Shown here in pieces: positions 25,444 through 35,543 of a stretch of 64,000 nucleotides of DNA (its first letter is position 1; each line of letters starts with the position of its first letter). The notes under the pieces are model-generated. The model was given only the letters and a program-made list of their open reading frames with translations. It had not been told where the DNA came from and ran no database searches. The position numbers and the translations under genes are program-made. The stretch lies in the NCBI GenBank assembly GCA_949710005.1, contig OX453284.1, positions 3,506,001 through 3,570,000 of the forward strand, read 5' to 3'. The DNA is from Ricordea florida (Eukaryota > Cnidaria > Anthozoa > Corallimorpharia > Ricordeidae).

Positions 25444-26930
25444 ATGGCTGCCACGCTCTTTGGAGCTTTAAATGTTTTCTTGTGTTTCTCTTTAACTCTC
25501 GGCAGTCTCGAGGATTTAAGTACACAAAAAGCGGGCACTATCGAACAGAAATGGCCAAAGTGTACTTTCGAGATGCCTTTCCTCCAATTTCATCGTATCT
25601 CGTCAACTTTAACATATAGAGATAGAGTTCTTCGAGCCGTCTCGAAATGGGAGCACCATGGCCTTCTGACCTTGTTGGCGGTTCCACAACATTTTATCAT
25701 GCTAGATTTGACTGTACATATGGACATACATCCACAACCTGGCCCTGAGCTGACCTCAGAAGATTCTGGAAAGAGAGATACCATGTGAAGGAAAAACTGT
25801 CGAAGCCGCTCGGTTCGAAGTAGTTTGTTCAAAACCATCGAACGCGAAACCCTTCTTTCCCTTCGGAGGTATGCTCACAAACCATGTGCTTCTGTCATAG
25901 GCGACCTCAAGGCACTGGGTATCTTAAAATACAGAGGCCGTCGAGGAGGAAAGAAGGCTAAGCATAATGCGTCTCTTGAGAGACATCCTAAGAGCATCGA
26001 AGTTGTGGAGAGTCGTCGTCCCTCTAAAACCTATAAACAACGATTTGAACGCGGGAACTTGATTTGCATTCCGAGGGATAACAAATCTACTCGCGTCTCG
26101 CCCAGCACTGCAGTTCCGAAGTGCCTCTTCACCAACATCTGTGGTCTGGCAGGTTGTAGGTCGATTATAGCCCCCAAGTCGATTAGCCCCCAGTCGATTA
26201 GCCCCCACATAGTCGATTAGCCCCCAAGTAAAACTCGACCAGCCCCAAACGAAAATCGGTTTTCAAATTACTAGATTACTCTTCTTCGGGTTTCTCGTTG
26301 TTTTACTAACGCTTGAATTATAACTTGCGATCTAAGTTATCTACTCGTGACGCTGACATCGGCATTCTAACAAAACTGCGATGGTTCACGAACCAAACGT
26401 TTTCGATGTTGATGAAATTGTAGCCTGTTGCGATCGAGAACAATCAGTTGATCTGATCGATTAGAACTTTATCTTGTAAATGTTCTTTACTTCATAAACA
26501 TTCAGAACTAAAATCTCGTTCTAAAGATCATAAACCAAGCAACAGTCATGAATTTTTTAAACGCAAAGCAAAGATTAAAGAAGAAAGGAAATCCGCGGTC
26601 ACCCTTAACGGACGAACGAACGAACGAACAAACGATCTTAAAGTTATTGACTTCAATTCCAAGCAACGAGAAACCCGAAGAAGAGTAATCTGGTAAGTTG
26701 AAAACAGATTTTCGTTTAGGGCTGGTAGACTTTTGCTTGGGGGCTACTCGACTTAGTGGGGGCTAATCGACTTGGGGGCTAATCGACCGTCTGGCAAAAT
26801 CAAATGATAGACTACGGGCTCCGGTCGCTATCGAGGCGCATCTTAACAACCAAGATATTGACATTTGTGTGGTCTCGGAAACTCATCTTTCGACTGATTT
26901 GCCGGACTCTATAGTAAATATTCCAGGCAA
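25444..26930 (+). pseudogene. Non-LTR retrotransposon 5' part, interrupted by a MITE
   Basis: The first ORF starts with a hydrophobic stretch (ALNVFLCFSLTLGSL) and reaches DIHPQPGP, a degenerate 2A-like ending. Further on, in other frames, comes a basic region and then the start of an AP endonuclease domain: TNICGLA before the inserted MITE (26152-26788) and, after it, VAIEAHLNNQDIDICVVSET. The sequence is cut at about 26930 by another insertion, and no reverse transcriptase follows. Stops and frame changes show it is dead. Confidence 0.7.
26152..26788. mobile_element. hAT-like MITE with subterminal repeats, nested in LINE
   Basis: Flanked by an exact 8-bp duplication GTCTGGCA (26144-26151 and 26789-26796), and the LINE reading resumes across it. 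The ends are inverted over ~130 bp, and each has three to four tandem AGTCGATTAGCCCCCA-type motifs. Eight-bp duplications are typical of hAT elements. It is non-coding. The left end carries seven extra bases (GGTTGTA) before the repeat, so the termini are not perfectly symmetrical. Confidence 0.75.
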
Positions 26931-27012
26931 GATTTCCACACAGGTCCCTACTTCATTATGCATGCAGCAGATGAACTGTTTAGGGTAATGAACATGTAAA
27001 CATTTCTTGTTA

Positions 27013-27301
27013 CAGTCGAACCTCGATTATCCGGACTCGGTGGGACTAGGGTAAATAGTCCGGATAATCGAGAGTCCGGATAATCGAAAATATGAATATT
27101 AATGAGACAATGTAAACAAAAGAAATAAAGATAATGCGCGTGTAATGCGCTGTTTTAAACGCAATTTTCCTGACTTTTAACATAATTTCTGAATTTTTTG
27201 CCTCCTAAAGTTCTTAACATCTAAGGTCATTAATATTCATAAAAAAACGGACCAGAGAAAAAGTCCGGATAATCGATGTCCGGATAATCGAGGTTCGACT
27301 G
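27013..27301. mobile_element. pogo/Tigger-like MITE, copy 1
   Basis: Terminal repeats CAGTCGAACCTCGATTATCC and mirror, flanked by TA dinucleotides (27011-27012 and 27302-27303), as expected for Tc1/mariner-superfamily insertions. CCGGATAATCGA motifs repeat near both ends. Non-coding. Confidence 0.8.
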
Positions 27302-27444
27302 TATAGAGGTTTTGCACGCGTCACGTGATCCCATAGCAACGGTAACTACGCCGCCATCTTGCATGCCAAACACTAAACAGATTTTTTTGAAAAATAAACT
27401 AGTGAGCAGCACTCTGCGAACTGGTTTTGTAAAACTGATTTATT

Positions 27445-27487
27445 CTCCTACGCGTTTCGTCCGACTGTCGCGGACTTCTTCAGGGAG
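27445..27487 (-). ncRNA. Hammerhead ribozyme-like motif, inverted copy
   Basis: Minus-strand copy of the 43-nt motif described at 27497-27539, facing the direct copies. Stem I CTCC/GGAG, core CTGAAGA, stem II GTCCG/CGGAC, GAAA, helix III ACGCGT and a GUA cleavage triplet are all intact. Confidence 0.6.
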
Positions 27488-27496
27488 TTTTTAAAA

Positions 27497-27539
27497 CTCC
27501 CTGAAGAAGTCCGCGACAGTCGGACGAAACGCGTAGGAG
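27497..27539 (+). ncRNA. Hammerhead ribozyme-like motif, direct copy 1
   Basis: Stem I CTCC/GGAG; core CTGAAGA; one extra A; stem II GTCCG/CGGAC with loop CGACAGT; GAAA; self-complementary helix III ACGCGT; cleavage expected after GUA. The core matches the hammerhead consensus CUGANGA...GAAA...UH. The palindromic helix III implies pairing between two copies, as in Penelope-like element ribozymes. Confidence 0.6.
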
Positions 27540-27612
27540 AATAAATCAGTTTTACAAAACCAGTTCGCAGAGTGCTGCTCACTAGTTTATTTTTCAAAAA
27601 AATCGTCAAAAA

Positions 27613-27655
27613 CTCCCTGAAGAAGTCCGCGACAGTCGGACGAAACGCGTAGGAG
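27613..27655 (+). ncRNA. Hammerhead ribozyme-like motif, direct copy 2
   Basis: Identical 43-nt motif, 116 bp downstream of copy 1. The spacer (ATAAATCAGTTTTACAAAAC ... CTCACTAGTTTATTTTTC) is also repeated. Confidence 0.6.
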
Positions 27656-27719
27656 AATAAATCAGTTTTACAAAACCAGTTCGCAGAGTGCTGCTCACTA
27701 GTTTATTTTTCAAAAAAAT

Positions 27720-27762
27720 CTCCCTGAAGAAGTCCGCGACAGTCGGACGAAACGCGTAGGAG
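27720..27762 (+). ncRNA. Hammerhead ribozyme-like motif, direct copy 3
   Basis: Identical 43-nt motif, 107 bp downstream of copy 2. The stem I bases remain paired in all copies. Confidence 0.6.
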
Positions 27763-28196
27763 AATAAATCAGTTTTACAAAACCAGTTCGCAGAGTGCTG
27801 CTCACTAGTTTATTTTTCAAAAAAATCGCCCTCTACAGCCGCCATGTTGTTTTGACCTGGCATGCAAGATGGCGGCGTAGTTACCGTTGCTATGAGATCA
27901 CGTGACGCGTGCAAAACCTCTATTGCAGAATGAAACAGTATGGCTACAGCATGCATAATGAAGTAGGGACCTGTGCGGAAATCATTCCGCCGCCGCCCCT
28001 GTAGATTCATTTTGTAATTTATATTTTCGGAGTTTCTGGATTCTTGTAGCGTAAACGAGGGCGAGAAACCATTAGAATCTACGATAAGCTACCCCACTCC
28101 ACCCCCATGCCTCTTTTATGCCGCCCCCTCTTATTAGCAACCCGGTTAGAGGATTTACGGTAACTTATATTTCTGTTTTTATTTCTAAGGCCCGCG

Positions 28197-31100
28197 ATGC
28201 ATCCAAAGGCAGTTCTTGCTGTTGTTACTATTATACTTCATTTTGCCGTCCTGATTGATGGTCGCCGAGTCCGAGACAAGGCCGCTTACATCCGAGTTGT
28301 TAAATGCTGGAAAGCTGGATTTCTGGTGTCCCAAGAGATAGCAACGAGGCCAGGAACCATTAATTACAAAGAACTTTACTGTAAACACTATGAGGTAAGG
28401 GCTTCTGTATCACTATTGCTTCGTTTGTAAAGCCGGCATCAAAAGTTGTCTTCGTTCGTCATGTCTCAGGCCCTCTCAGTCAGCCAGGTTGGGGGTGCGT
28501 GTTCCCCTACTCCCTTCATCTGTTCGTCTTTCTTTCTTGTTCCCCACTGATAAAAACTCTTGTTCCTTAATTTTTGTTCCCTCGTTCTCAGCATTTTTTA
28601 CATAATTCACTAATTCTAAAATATCCCCTTGTTCCCTAAAACCCCTGGTAAGCGCTCACGCCTCGGGTAAAAGCCCTACTTTAAAGTTGGAAGGGGATTC
28701 ATATCCAACCAAAAAAAAAAATTATTCCCATTCCATAAGTCCTCTTCACCCTCGCAAGGCAAAATTTAACTCTGGAAGTGATAACATCAAGAAAACATTG
28801 AGAACGTTAGCCTATTATCAGGGGAAGCCAACGACTATTTTCTGTAAAATATCAAGGTCTCAATGGGGTGGTGACTTTTCGGCTAACGGTTAATATTTTT
28901 ACGGCTAACGGATAAAATTTTTCAATATTTACGCCTAACGGCTAATTTTTTTGCCCGTTTTACGGCTAACGGTTAACCCCATTGAGACCCTCAAATATCT
29001 GTTTGGAGAAGCAAGAAATTGCCTAGAATTTTCCACTTTTGAAAGGCTAAAAATTTCTAGATGACCCGTTACATTCATGTACAATTTTCGTAGCATATCT
29101 AATAAATTCCCTGCGATTTTGTAAAGTAATTTTTCGCATTTCAGAACCACAGTCATCCTATTTTTCGTAGAAAAAGGTAACCTAAAATTTTCGGATTCGA
29201 AAAATGCAATCGAGAAAGGAATCAGAACTATTTCTCAAATTCGTAGAACTATAAATTACATCTGTTATACTACATGAGAAATTTCTGTAATTTGATTGGC
29301 TAAGAGCAGTGGTATTTCTGCTTAATTTGAAATACAGTCGAACCTCGATTATCCGGACTCGGTAGTCCGGATAATCGAAAATATGAATATTAATGAGACA
29401 ATGTAAACAAAAGAAATAAAGATAATGCGCGTGTAATGCGCTGTTTTAAACTCAATTTTCCTGACTTTTAACATAATTTCTCAATTTTTTGCCTCCTAAA
29501 GTTCTTAACATCTAAGGTCATTAATATTCATAAAAAAACGGACCAGAGAAAAAGTCCGGATAATCGAGGTTCGACTGTACCTACATGTGAAAATTACAAA
29601 CCTTTTGCGAGTAGTAGTATAAACAAATAATAGCATGATTTGTACGTGATATTTGGCAAAAATACCACTCAAGATATTTCAAAATTGTCTCAAATTTCAC
29701 TCGCCTAACGGCTCTTGAAATTATGTACAACAATCAGTTTGAAATATCCCTCGTGGTATTTATACCAAATATTACTACAAACCATGCTATTACCTATACA
29801 AATTTTCGGGAAAATAATACTGAGGCCCTTGTAATTTTTCAGACTCAAGTTGCCCTAGGACGACCGAACAGCTAGAAATTTTATAGCGCCGCTTAGAATG
29901 GATTTCTAGAGATCTGATAGTTGACTCTGGATATCCTAAAAAGTGTTTTCAATACATTTAGGAGGAAATCGTCGTTGGGTGACCCTGTATCATGAGAGAC
30001 TTGACCGGGTTTTGATTCTTTTTTTTTCTTTATTAGGCGGTTGATACCTGCCTGTTGGAACCCTTTGACTACGACGCTCACCCCAGCAGAGTTCTATACT
30101 TTTTCCAGGCTTACCAGTGGCAGATGGCAGTATTGCAGACGAATTTCTTAAAATCCTGTACAAATCTCGACCTTGATGCAATGAAAGAGCTGGTTCTAAA
30201 TTCAAGTAAATAGGACCAAATCAATTGTTCTTTATCGACCTACCGTTTAAAATCATACTTTTCGTTTGTTGTTTATTTTCTTCCCCAGTTGGAATAAATT
30301 ACGGAGAGTAAATTACGATCATGATGGATGCATACTTATAAAAAAGGGCAAAAATCTTTTAAATATGCATAACATAAAGTGTTTCTGAGTAAAAATTCAA
30401 ACAATGTTGACTTTCAATGCGTTTTTTAAAAATGCCCTGGGAGATTGTTCCACAGTACAACCGCCCCAGAAAAAAAGAGCAATATCAATGGTAGAGATAA
30501 GAATGATTGACATGTTCCTGTACCTTGTGTCACCCTCACGAATAAGCTGTCGTATAAACTTACTCTTTAATGCCAGGGGCCTCAAACTTGGCCATTTTGG
30601 TATTTTCGATGCGCTCTTTCCATTTCTGGCATTTGTTAAGTTATAACCCATAATTTTATGAAAAGTAGGTCACGTGATGGCTTAGCTGCAAAGGGCCTAT
30701 TTCACATCAAGGAGTAGATCTGCTACGGATGGGATGGGGGGTTCAACCTAAGGTGCTCCTGTGGTAGACCCGCACCACCAGGTTCGTCATGTGCAAAGCC
30801 CAGAAATCGGACAATATTTGAAATTCAGAAAAGAGCAAAACAATACTGATTGACTCCATTTACCAACTCCGCAAGTCAAAGGTCACAATTAACGTCCTCT
30901 GTAAAACAGCGGTTAACCAAAAAAAGGCGGGAATACGCGTAAACCACTGGCAACTATCAAATAATTACTAAAATCAGGCAATGAGTCGGCATATGAAGGC
31001 GAAGACGCGGCATGGTTGGGCATATAATTCATGGTTGACCACCATATAGTCAGTTTACAGGGATATACAAGGGTCTACAAGGATATACCTTTGTAAACCC

Positions 31101-33442
31101 TTGCATACCCCTGTAAACACTATATTTGGTGACTATATGGTGGCCTACCATGAATTATATGCCGATGGCTGCACCAGCATTGCCCCTACCTACCATTCCG
31201 GGCTCATTTAGGTATCACATGTTTGCACACACCAGTGATTGCACTACTAGACCCGGCAGAGGGCGCCTCCAAAAAAAAAATGAAGGCTTAGAGCTCAACT
31301 GGTGAAGATGTTGCATCGATGCTGATATAACATGGCCATATTTTCTCTAGCTAGTCGAAAGATGCGCTGCTGTTTGCTTTGGTTTAATAGTTGGCTGTTA
31401 CTGGCGACCACTGCTCATCCTCGGTGTAAAAACCTGTTACGTTCACTTGTGACGTAGAAGAAACAAAGGAGACAAAACAATGGAGACTAGAAAAATAATA
31501 GTAAAATAAAAGAAAAACTTGACAGATTTTTACACCGAAGTAAGCCCGCGACCAACGTCTGCATCGCAAATTGATTTTTAACTGACCGCTAAATGCACTT
31601 ACAACTGATTGAAATGGAATTCTTTCTTGTAGCCATAATGAGAAGAGAGGGACTGAAGAGCATTGGTAAGTCTTGTTATAAGCCTAGGTACAAAAATCCT
31701 TTTTTTTGGGAAGGGGGGGGGGGGGTGGGAGGGGGATTTTTATACCTGATGAAGATTTCTAGCAAATATGGAGATTTTTTGTGGCAAAATTCTAATCAAT
31801 GAATAATCTTTATAAATCTGAATGATCGTGATATTTACAAGTTTTTTTTTGAGTGAGTGGAGTGTTGTCCCTGTATCTGACTATCAGTTCAGCGGATTTG
31901 TCAGAAATAATAATTCCTTAATTCTTTAGTATGTAAGTTATCGATAAAAGCATGAGATTTTGGAAACTTCTAGAGAGGTATGTAATGAAATTTTTAAAAA
32001 GAAAATGGAGATTTATAGAACTTTTGGCAGCATTATCCGGATAGATTTTTGTATCCAAGTCTATCTTTTTTTTATTAAATTTACACATCACGTTACTTAG
32101 AGATTTACAATACAATGTAATTAGTTAAATATAGAAAAAAAAAACAACAAAACAGCTAAAAAAATAATAAAAAAATCCTCGCAACAAATTACTAAAGGAG
32201 ACACCTTAAATGGTGAGGAGGAGTTTCCACTTCTGCTGAAATTCCCTCTCACCATTCAAAGTGGCAGCAATATATTTTTCTACCTCGATTTTATCTTGCA
32301 ATGATGAGATGAAGTCGCTGAAAACGAACATAGTATTATTTAGAGTGTTAATACAAAGAAAGTATTTGCCTAGCATAATGAGGTGGTTGAGGGTCAAACG
32401 GTGAGTACAGGGACGAGTGATTCCAAATAATACCTCTGCCTCGGAGAGAAGTAAACTCTCTTTACTTACAGTAGAATACCAAATTTGGAAATTATACCAA
32501 AAGGAAGATGCTTGCGGGCAGCTAATAAACAAATGACGTATGTTTTGACGATCAGAGGGACAGAAAGGGCAGGATGAGGAGGCAACCTTGTTAATTTTGT
32601 ATAATATACTGTCCGTGGCTAAAATGTTGTGTATAATTTTGTGCTGGAACATTGCCAATTTAACTTCTTTTGTGGCTTTGAACAGCAGAAGATCAATTTT
32701 ATTTAAATTCTCTTTCGCGATAATGAACTAGCTTCTGCTCAGGTTGTGGAAACATGGCTGGTTCCACTAGTGGGCAAGATCACACAAATCCTGAGTTCAG
32801 ATTTCCTGCTTTGTTCTGCGAAAGAAAATAAAAAAGGGCCATCAAATAAACGTTTTATTGACCAAGCTTGTTCTGTCAATATGGCTGCATATTTGCCTTG
32901 TTCCTTCTTCCTTTTCTATTGACCTCAATTACGTTTTGGTCAAAATGAAAAAAGAAAAAAAAAACAGAGAGAAAGAACTCGGCAAATATGAGACCATCTT
33001 AACCTCATGCTAGGCCAATAACCCATCTGTTTTGCTCACTGAACTAACTCACTTGACTCTCATGGTGACTTCCCCTCAGGTTGTCGAAACGTCAGACAAC
33101 ATCAACAACATCTCTTTGGTTAATATTCTTGCTTACTGAAAACAAATCCTACTCAATCAAAATTACTGTTCTGTTGTATTTCTTTTAGAGAACGATTGTT
33201 TCACACCATGTGCCCAAACGTCGCTTCGCAAATGTGGGGCAAGAGCAGCACAAGCATGGGGACCAAAAATGGACGACTTGGCCGCTCTACAGAGTTCTGT
33301 CACATGCTACAAAGAAGAGGTGAAGAACTGCAAGGTTCCCTTTTGGAAACACTTGACAAGATTTTATCACGTTTATAACAAGCACATGAAAAAGCACAAC
33401 AGTCTGCTGGAAAAGATGCTTATTAACGCTTTGTACCAGTAA
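28197..33442 (+). CDS. Unrecognised secreted cysteine-containing protein, four exons
   Basis: Exons 28197-28394, 30037-30205, 31633-31665 and 33189-33442 join in phase to 217 residues, each with good GT/AG sites. The N-terminus is a likely signal peptide (hydrophobic AVLAVVTIILHFAVLI, cleavage expected near G22). The mature part has nine cysteines spread over exons 1, 2 and 4 (VKCW, LYCK, DTCL, SCT, NDCF, PCA, KCG, TCY, NCK), pointing to disulfides, and a basic C-terminal helix-like end (KHMKKHNSLLEKMLINALYQ). The family is not recognised, so no function is offered. Poly(A) signals occur at about 33512 and 33603. Introns hold MITEs and a LINE fragment. Confidence 0.7.
28856..28989. repeat. 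Foldback element with ACGGCTAACGG repeats
   Basis: Ends GGTCTCAATGGGGT and mirror ACCCCATTGAGACC. The interior has four imperfect copies of ACGGCTAACGGTTAA. In intron 1 of the secreted-protein gene. Confidence 0.7.
29335..29577. mobile_element. pogo/Tigger-like MITE, copy 2
   Basis: Nearly identical to the copy at 27013-27301 but ~45 bp shorter, with internal deletions near both ends. Flanked by TA on both sides. In intron 1 of the secreted-protein gene. Confidence 0.8.
31020..31162. repeat. Palindromic MITE-like element
   Basis: Arms GCATATAATTCATGGTTGAC and mirror, over about 60 bp each side (ACCACCATATAGTCA on both), with an AAGGGTTTAC-rich centre. In intron 2 of the secreted-protein gene. 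Confidence 0.7.
31421..31538. repeat. Short MITE with GGTGTAAAAACCTG ends, copy 1
   Basis: TCGGTGTAAAAACCTGTTACG at the left and a mirrored AGATTTTTACACCGA at the right. A related copy is at 48854-48960. Confidence 0.55.
32206..32700 (-). pseudogene. LINE ORF2 fragment with zf-RVT
   Basis: About 150 codons with the reverse-transcriptase zinc-binding motif: CPFCPSDRQNIRHLFISCP followed by FWYNFQIWY. This is the C-terminal region of several LINE clades. 5'-truncated, on the opposite strand to the host gene, in intron 3 of the secreted-protein gene. Confidence 0.7.
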
Positions 33443-33562
33443 ACACTGCTATAGCAGTAGCAGTAAATATCAGAACCTACCCACTGGAATTCATGCTGTA
33501 GTGTTCTGTGAAAATAAAGTGGGTGTTCAGTATAAGCAAGCTGTGGGAAACGCCATATACCT

Positions 33563-33885
33563 ACCCATGAGCTTTGCATTGGGTTATTCTACACATATTT
33601 GAAAATAAATAGCGTCTTCAAAACACCACACTTTAGTACTAGAATGTATGGTAGCTATGCTTATTCTGACTTTTCTGCCTCCTTCCAAATCAAATTTTTA
33701 CCAATCCTTGAGCAGATTATATATATATGTATCCCCTGATGAGTGGGCAACCACGAAACAGGCTTGTAGGGAAAAACCTGTAGTTTGTTTTTGTGTTTTT
33801 TTCTCCCGCAACAACTACTTCGCTCTACGTTCACGTATTGAGCACTGTTTTACGATTTTACACTTTATATATATATATATGTATA
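33563..33885 (+). repeat. ~320-bp direct duplication, first copy
   Basis: Begins in the 3' region of the secreted-protein gene (ACCCATGAGCTTTGCATTGG) and runs through a hammerhead motif and its downstream flank. It recurs at 34225-34550 with only scattered differences. Confidence 0.8.
33731..33773 (+). ncRNA. Hammerhead ribozyme motif (CTGATGA type), copy 1
   Basis: Core CTGATGA, stem II GTGG/CCAC with GCAA loop, GAAA, 3-bp helix III ACA/TGT, cleavage triplet GUA and stem I TCCC/GGGA. Stem I is shortened by a substitution compared with the other copies (GGGAAAA instead of GGGATAAA). Confidence 0.75.
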
Positions 33886-33999
33886 TATAAATTGTAAAAG
33901 TTGATTAATCGTAAAACAGTGCTCAATACGTAGAGCATAGAGAACGTAGAGCGAAGTAGTTGTTGCGGGAGAAAAAAACACACAAACAAACTACGGGTT

Positions 34000-34043
34000 T
34001 ATCCCTACAAGCCTGTTTCGTGGTTGCCCACTCATCAGGGGAT
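34000..34043 (-). ncRNA. Hammerhead ribozyme motif (CTGATGA type), copy 2
   Basis: Minus-strand copy with full stem I (TATCCC/GGGATA), core CTGATGA, GTGG/CCAC stem II, GAAA, short helix III and GUA site. Lies between two direct copies; a broken minus-strand remnant is at 34044-34092. Confidence 0.75.
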
Positions 34044-34096
34044 ATCCTGATGTTGTGGTTGCCCACTCATCATCAAGTTGCCCACTCATCAGGGGA

Positions 34097-34141
34097 TATC
34101 CCCTGATGAGTGGGCAACCACGAAACAGGCTTGTAGGGATA
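34097..34141 (+). ncRNA. Hammerhead ribozyme motif (CTGATGA type), copy 3
   Basis: Complete plus-strand copy with stem I TATCCC/GGGATA. It abuts the inverted remnant, giving the perfect palindrome GGGGATATCCCC at 34092-34103. Confidence 0.75.
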
Positions 34142-34224
34142 AACCCGTAGTTTGTTTGTGTGTTTTTTTCTCCCGCAACAACTATATGTATATATATATA
34201 TAAAGTGACCACGAAACAGTGGTC

Positions 34225-34550
34225 ACCCATGAGCTTTGAATTGGGTTATTCTACACGTATTTGAAAATAAATAGCGTCTTCAAAACACCACACTTTAGTA
34301 CTAGAATGTATGGTAGCTATGCTTATTCTGACTTTTCTGCCTCCATCCAAATCAAATTTTTACCAATCCTTGAGCAGATTATATATATATGTATCCCCTG
34401 ATGAGTGGGCAACCACGAAACAGGCTTGTAGGGATAAACCTGTAGTTTGTTTGTGTTTTTTCTCCCGCAACAACTACTTTGCTCTACATTCACGTATTGA
34501 GCACTGTTTTACGATTAATCAACTTTTACACTTTATATATATATGTATGT
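34225..34550 (+). repeat. ~320-bp direct duplication, second copy
   Basis: Second copy of the segment at 33563-33885, including gene-derived 3' sequence and a hammerhead motif. Confidence 0.8.
34392..34436 (+). ncRNA. Hammerhead ribozyme motif (CTGATGA type), copy 4
   Basis: Complete copy with stem I TATCCC/GGGATA, CTGATGA, GTGG/CCAC, GAAA, ACA/TGT helix III and GUA site. The shared downstream flank is CTCCCGCAACAACTACTTTG. Confidence 0.75.
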
Positions 34551-34746
34551 ATTTTTTTAAAAAAAAAAAAAAAAGAACTTCACTGCAGTCAAAAAGAAGA
34601 GGAATTTTTCAATTTCTAAGTCTGGTAAACACAAATATTGCACCATCAAGCAAGAAGGAGGATAGTACATGACTTCTTTCACTTTGGTACAAATGATGTA
34701 ATTGTTATTTGCTTGCTTGCCTAACTACTATAAAATCATATATATT

Positions 34747-35543
34747 TTACATCCGTAGTTTTTTTGGCTGTGGTTCCAATGTTCCTCCATTCTGATTCTT
34801 TTCGCTGGTGATATTTCCATTACTCACTTCATTGTCCTCATTGCTATCATCGTTGTCATCATCATCATCAACATCAGCATCATCTAATTCCAAAGTTATG
34901 AAAAAAAAATTATATCAAGATAAGTGGGACCCACTAGAAAGAATTGCTAGTTAAATATTAAGAGTGACTGGGTTCATTTGTATCTTAAGTACATACAGCT
35001 GTAGGTCATGAAGTGTATCCCAAGTAAATTTTGCAAACAACTAAAAAAATTGTTTTCTTCGGAAAATTAGAAAATATTTGATAACTTGTTAACAATATAC
35101 ATGCAAAAATTTATTTTCAAATTTCTGCACTTAATTTCAACTTTCTGCAATGTTTTGCGATTAACCGACGTGTTCTCTAGATCTACCAGTCAGCGCGCGT
35201 TGAAATTTTTGCATGTATGTTATTACTCATATAAACCAAAGTCATACTTCAACTTTTTCTAGAAATACGGCTAGACTTATGCCGCCTTTATGAGTTATAG
35301 CAATCTGTAAACGTTGATACCTTCAGATTCAACGTTCCCAGAGCCCAAGTTTTTGTTCGTCTTTTCTTGCTCGATAACTTCCGTTAAACTGGAATTTACG
35401 TTGCCTTGAAGCTTTCTTAGAGACGCAGTCAGACACTTTAAATTTTGTTTTCTTCCTTCAGTAGTTTTACCGGAGCCAGCATCGTGGATAAACTCAATTT
35501 TCTCTCCGTTCGCTTTTGTCAAAACCCCAACCACAGCCGCCAT
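34747..35543 (-). CDS. GON7: GON7-like subunit of the KEOPS/EKC complex
   Basis: Two exons, 35321-35543 and 34747-34883, join at phase 1 to 119 residues. The N-terminus reads MAAVVGVLTKANGEKIEFIH, followed by a leucine-containing helix (QNLKCLTASLRKLQGNVNSS). The second exon is a run of Asp (DDADVDDDDDDNDD), then an Asn/Ser tail ending PQPKKLRM. Size, the N-terminal beta-like segment, the acidic stretch and a basic end match animal GON7, a small, largely disordered KEOPS subunit; KEOPS makes the tRNA t6A modification. Sequence similarity is low, so the call rests on pattern and length. It shares a 110-bp head-to-head spacer with the C14orf119 homologue. Confidence 0.55.

Larger units (their letters stand above)
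26931..27983. mobile_element. Foldback element containing hammerhead repeats and a pogo-like MITE
   Basis: Outer inverted arms match (GATTTCCACACAGGTCCCTA and its mirror near 27965-27983), as do inner arms beginning TAGAGGTTTTGCACGCGTCA (left near 27303, right near 27918). The left arm is interrupted by the pogo-like MITE at 27013-27301. The centre carries one inverted and three direct ~110-bp hammerhead units. Confidence 0.65.

Noticed and set aside
33648-34672. Repeated ORFs starting MVAMLILTFLPPSKSNF
   Set aside because: They are translations of the ~320-bp duplication containing hammerhead motifs; the shared peptide reflects duplicated DNA, not a gene family.
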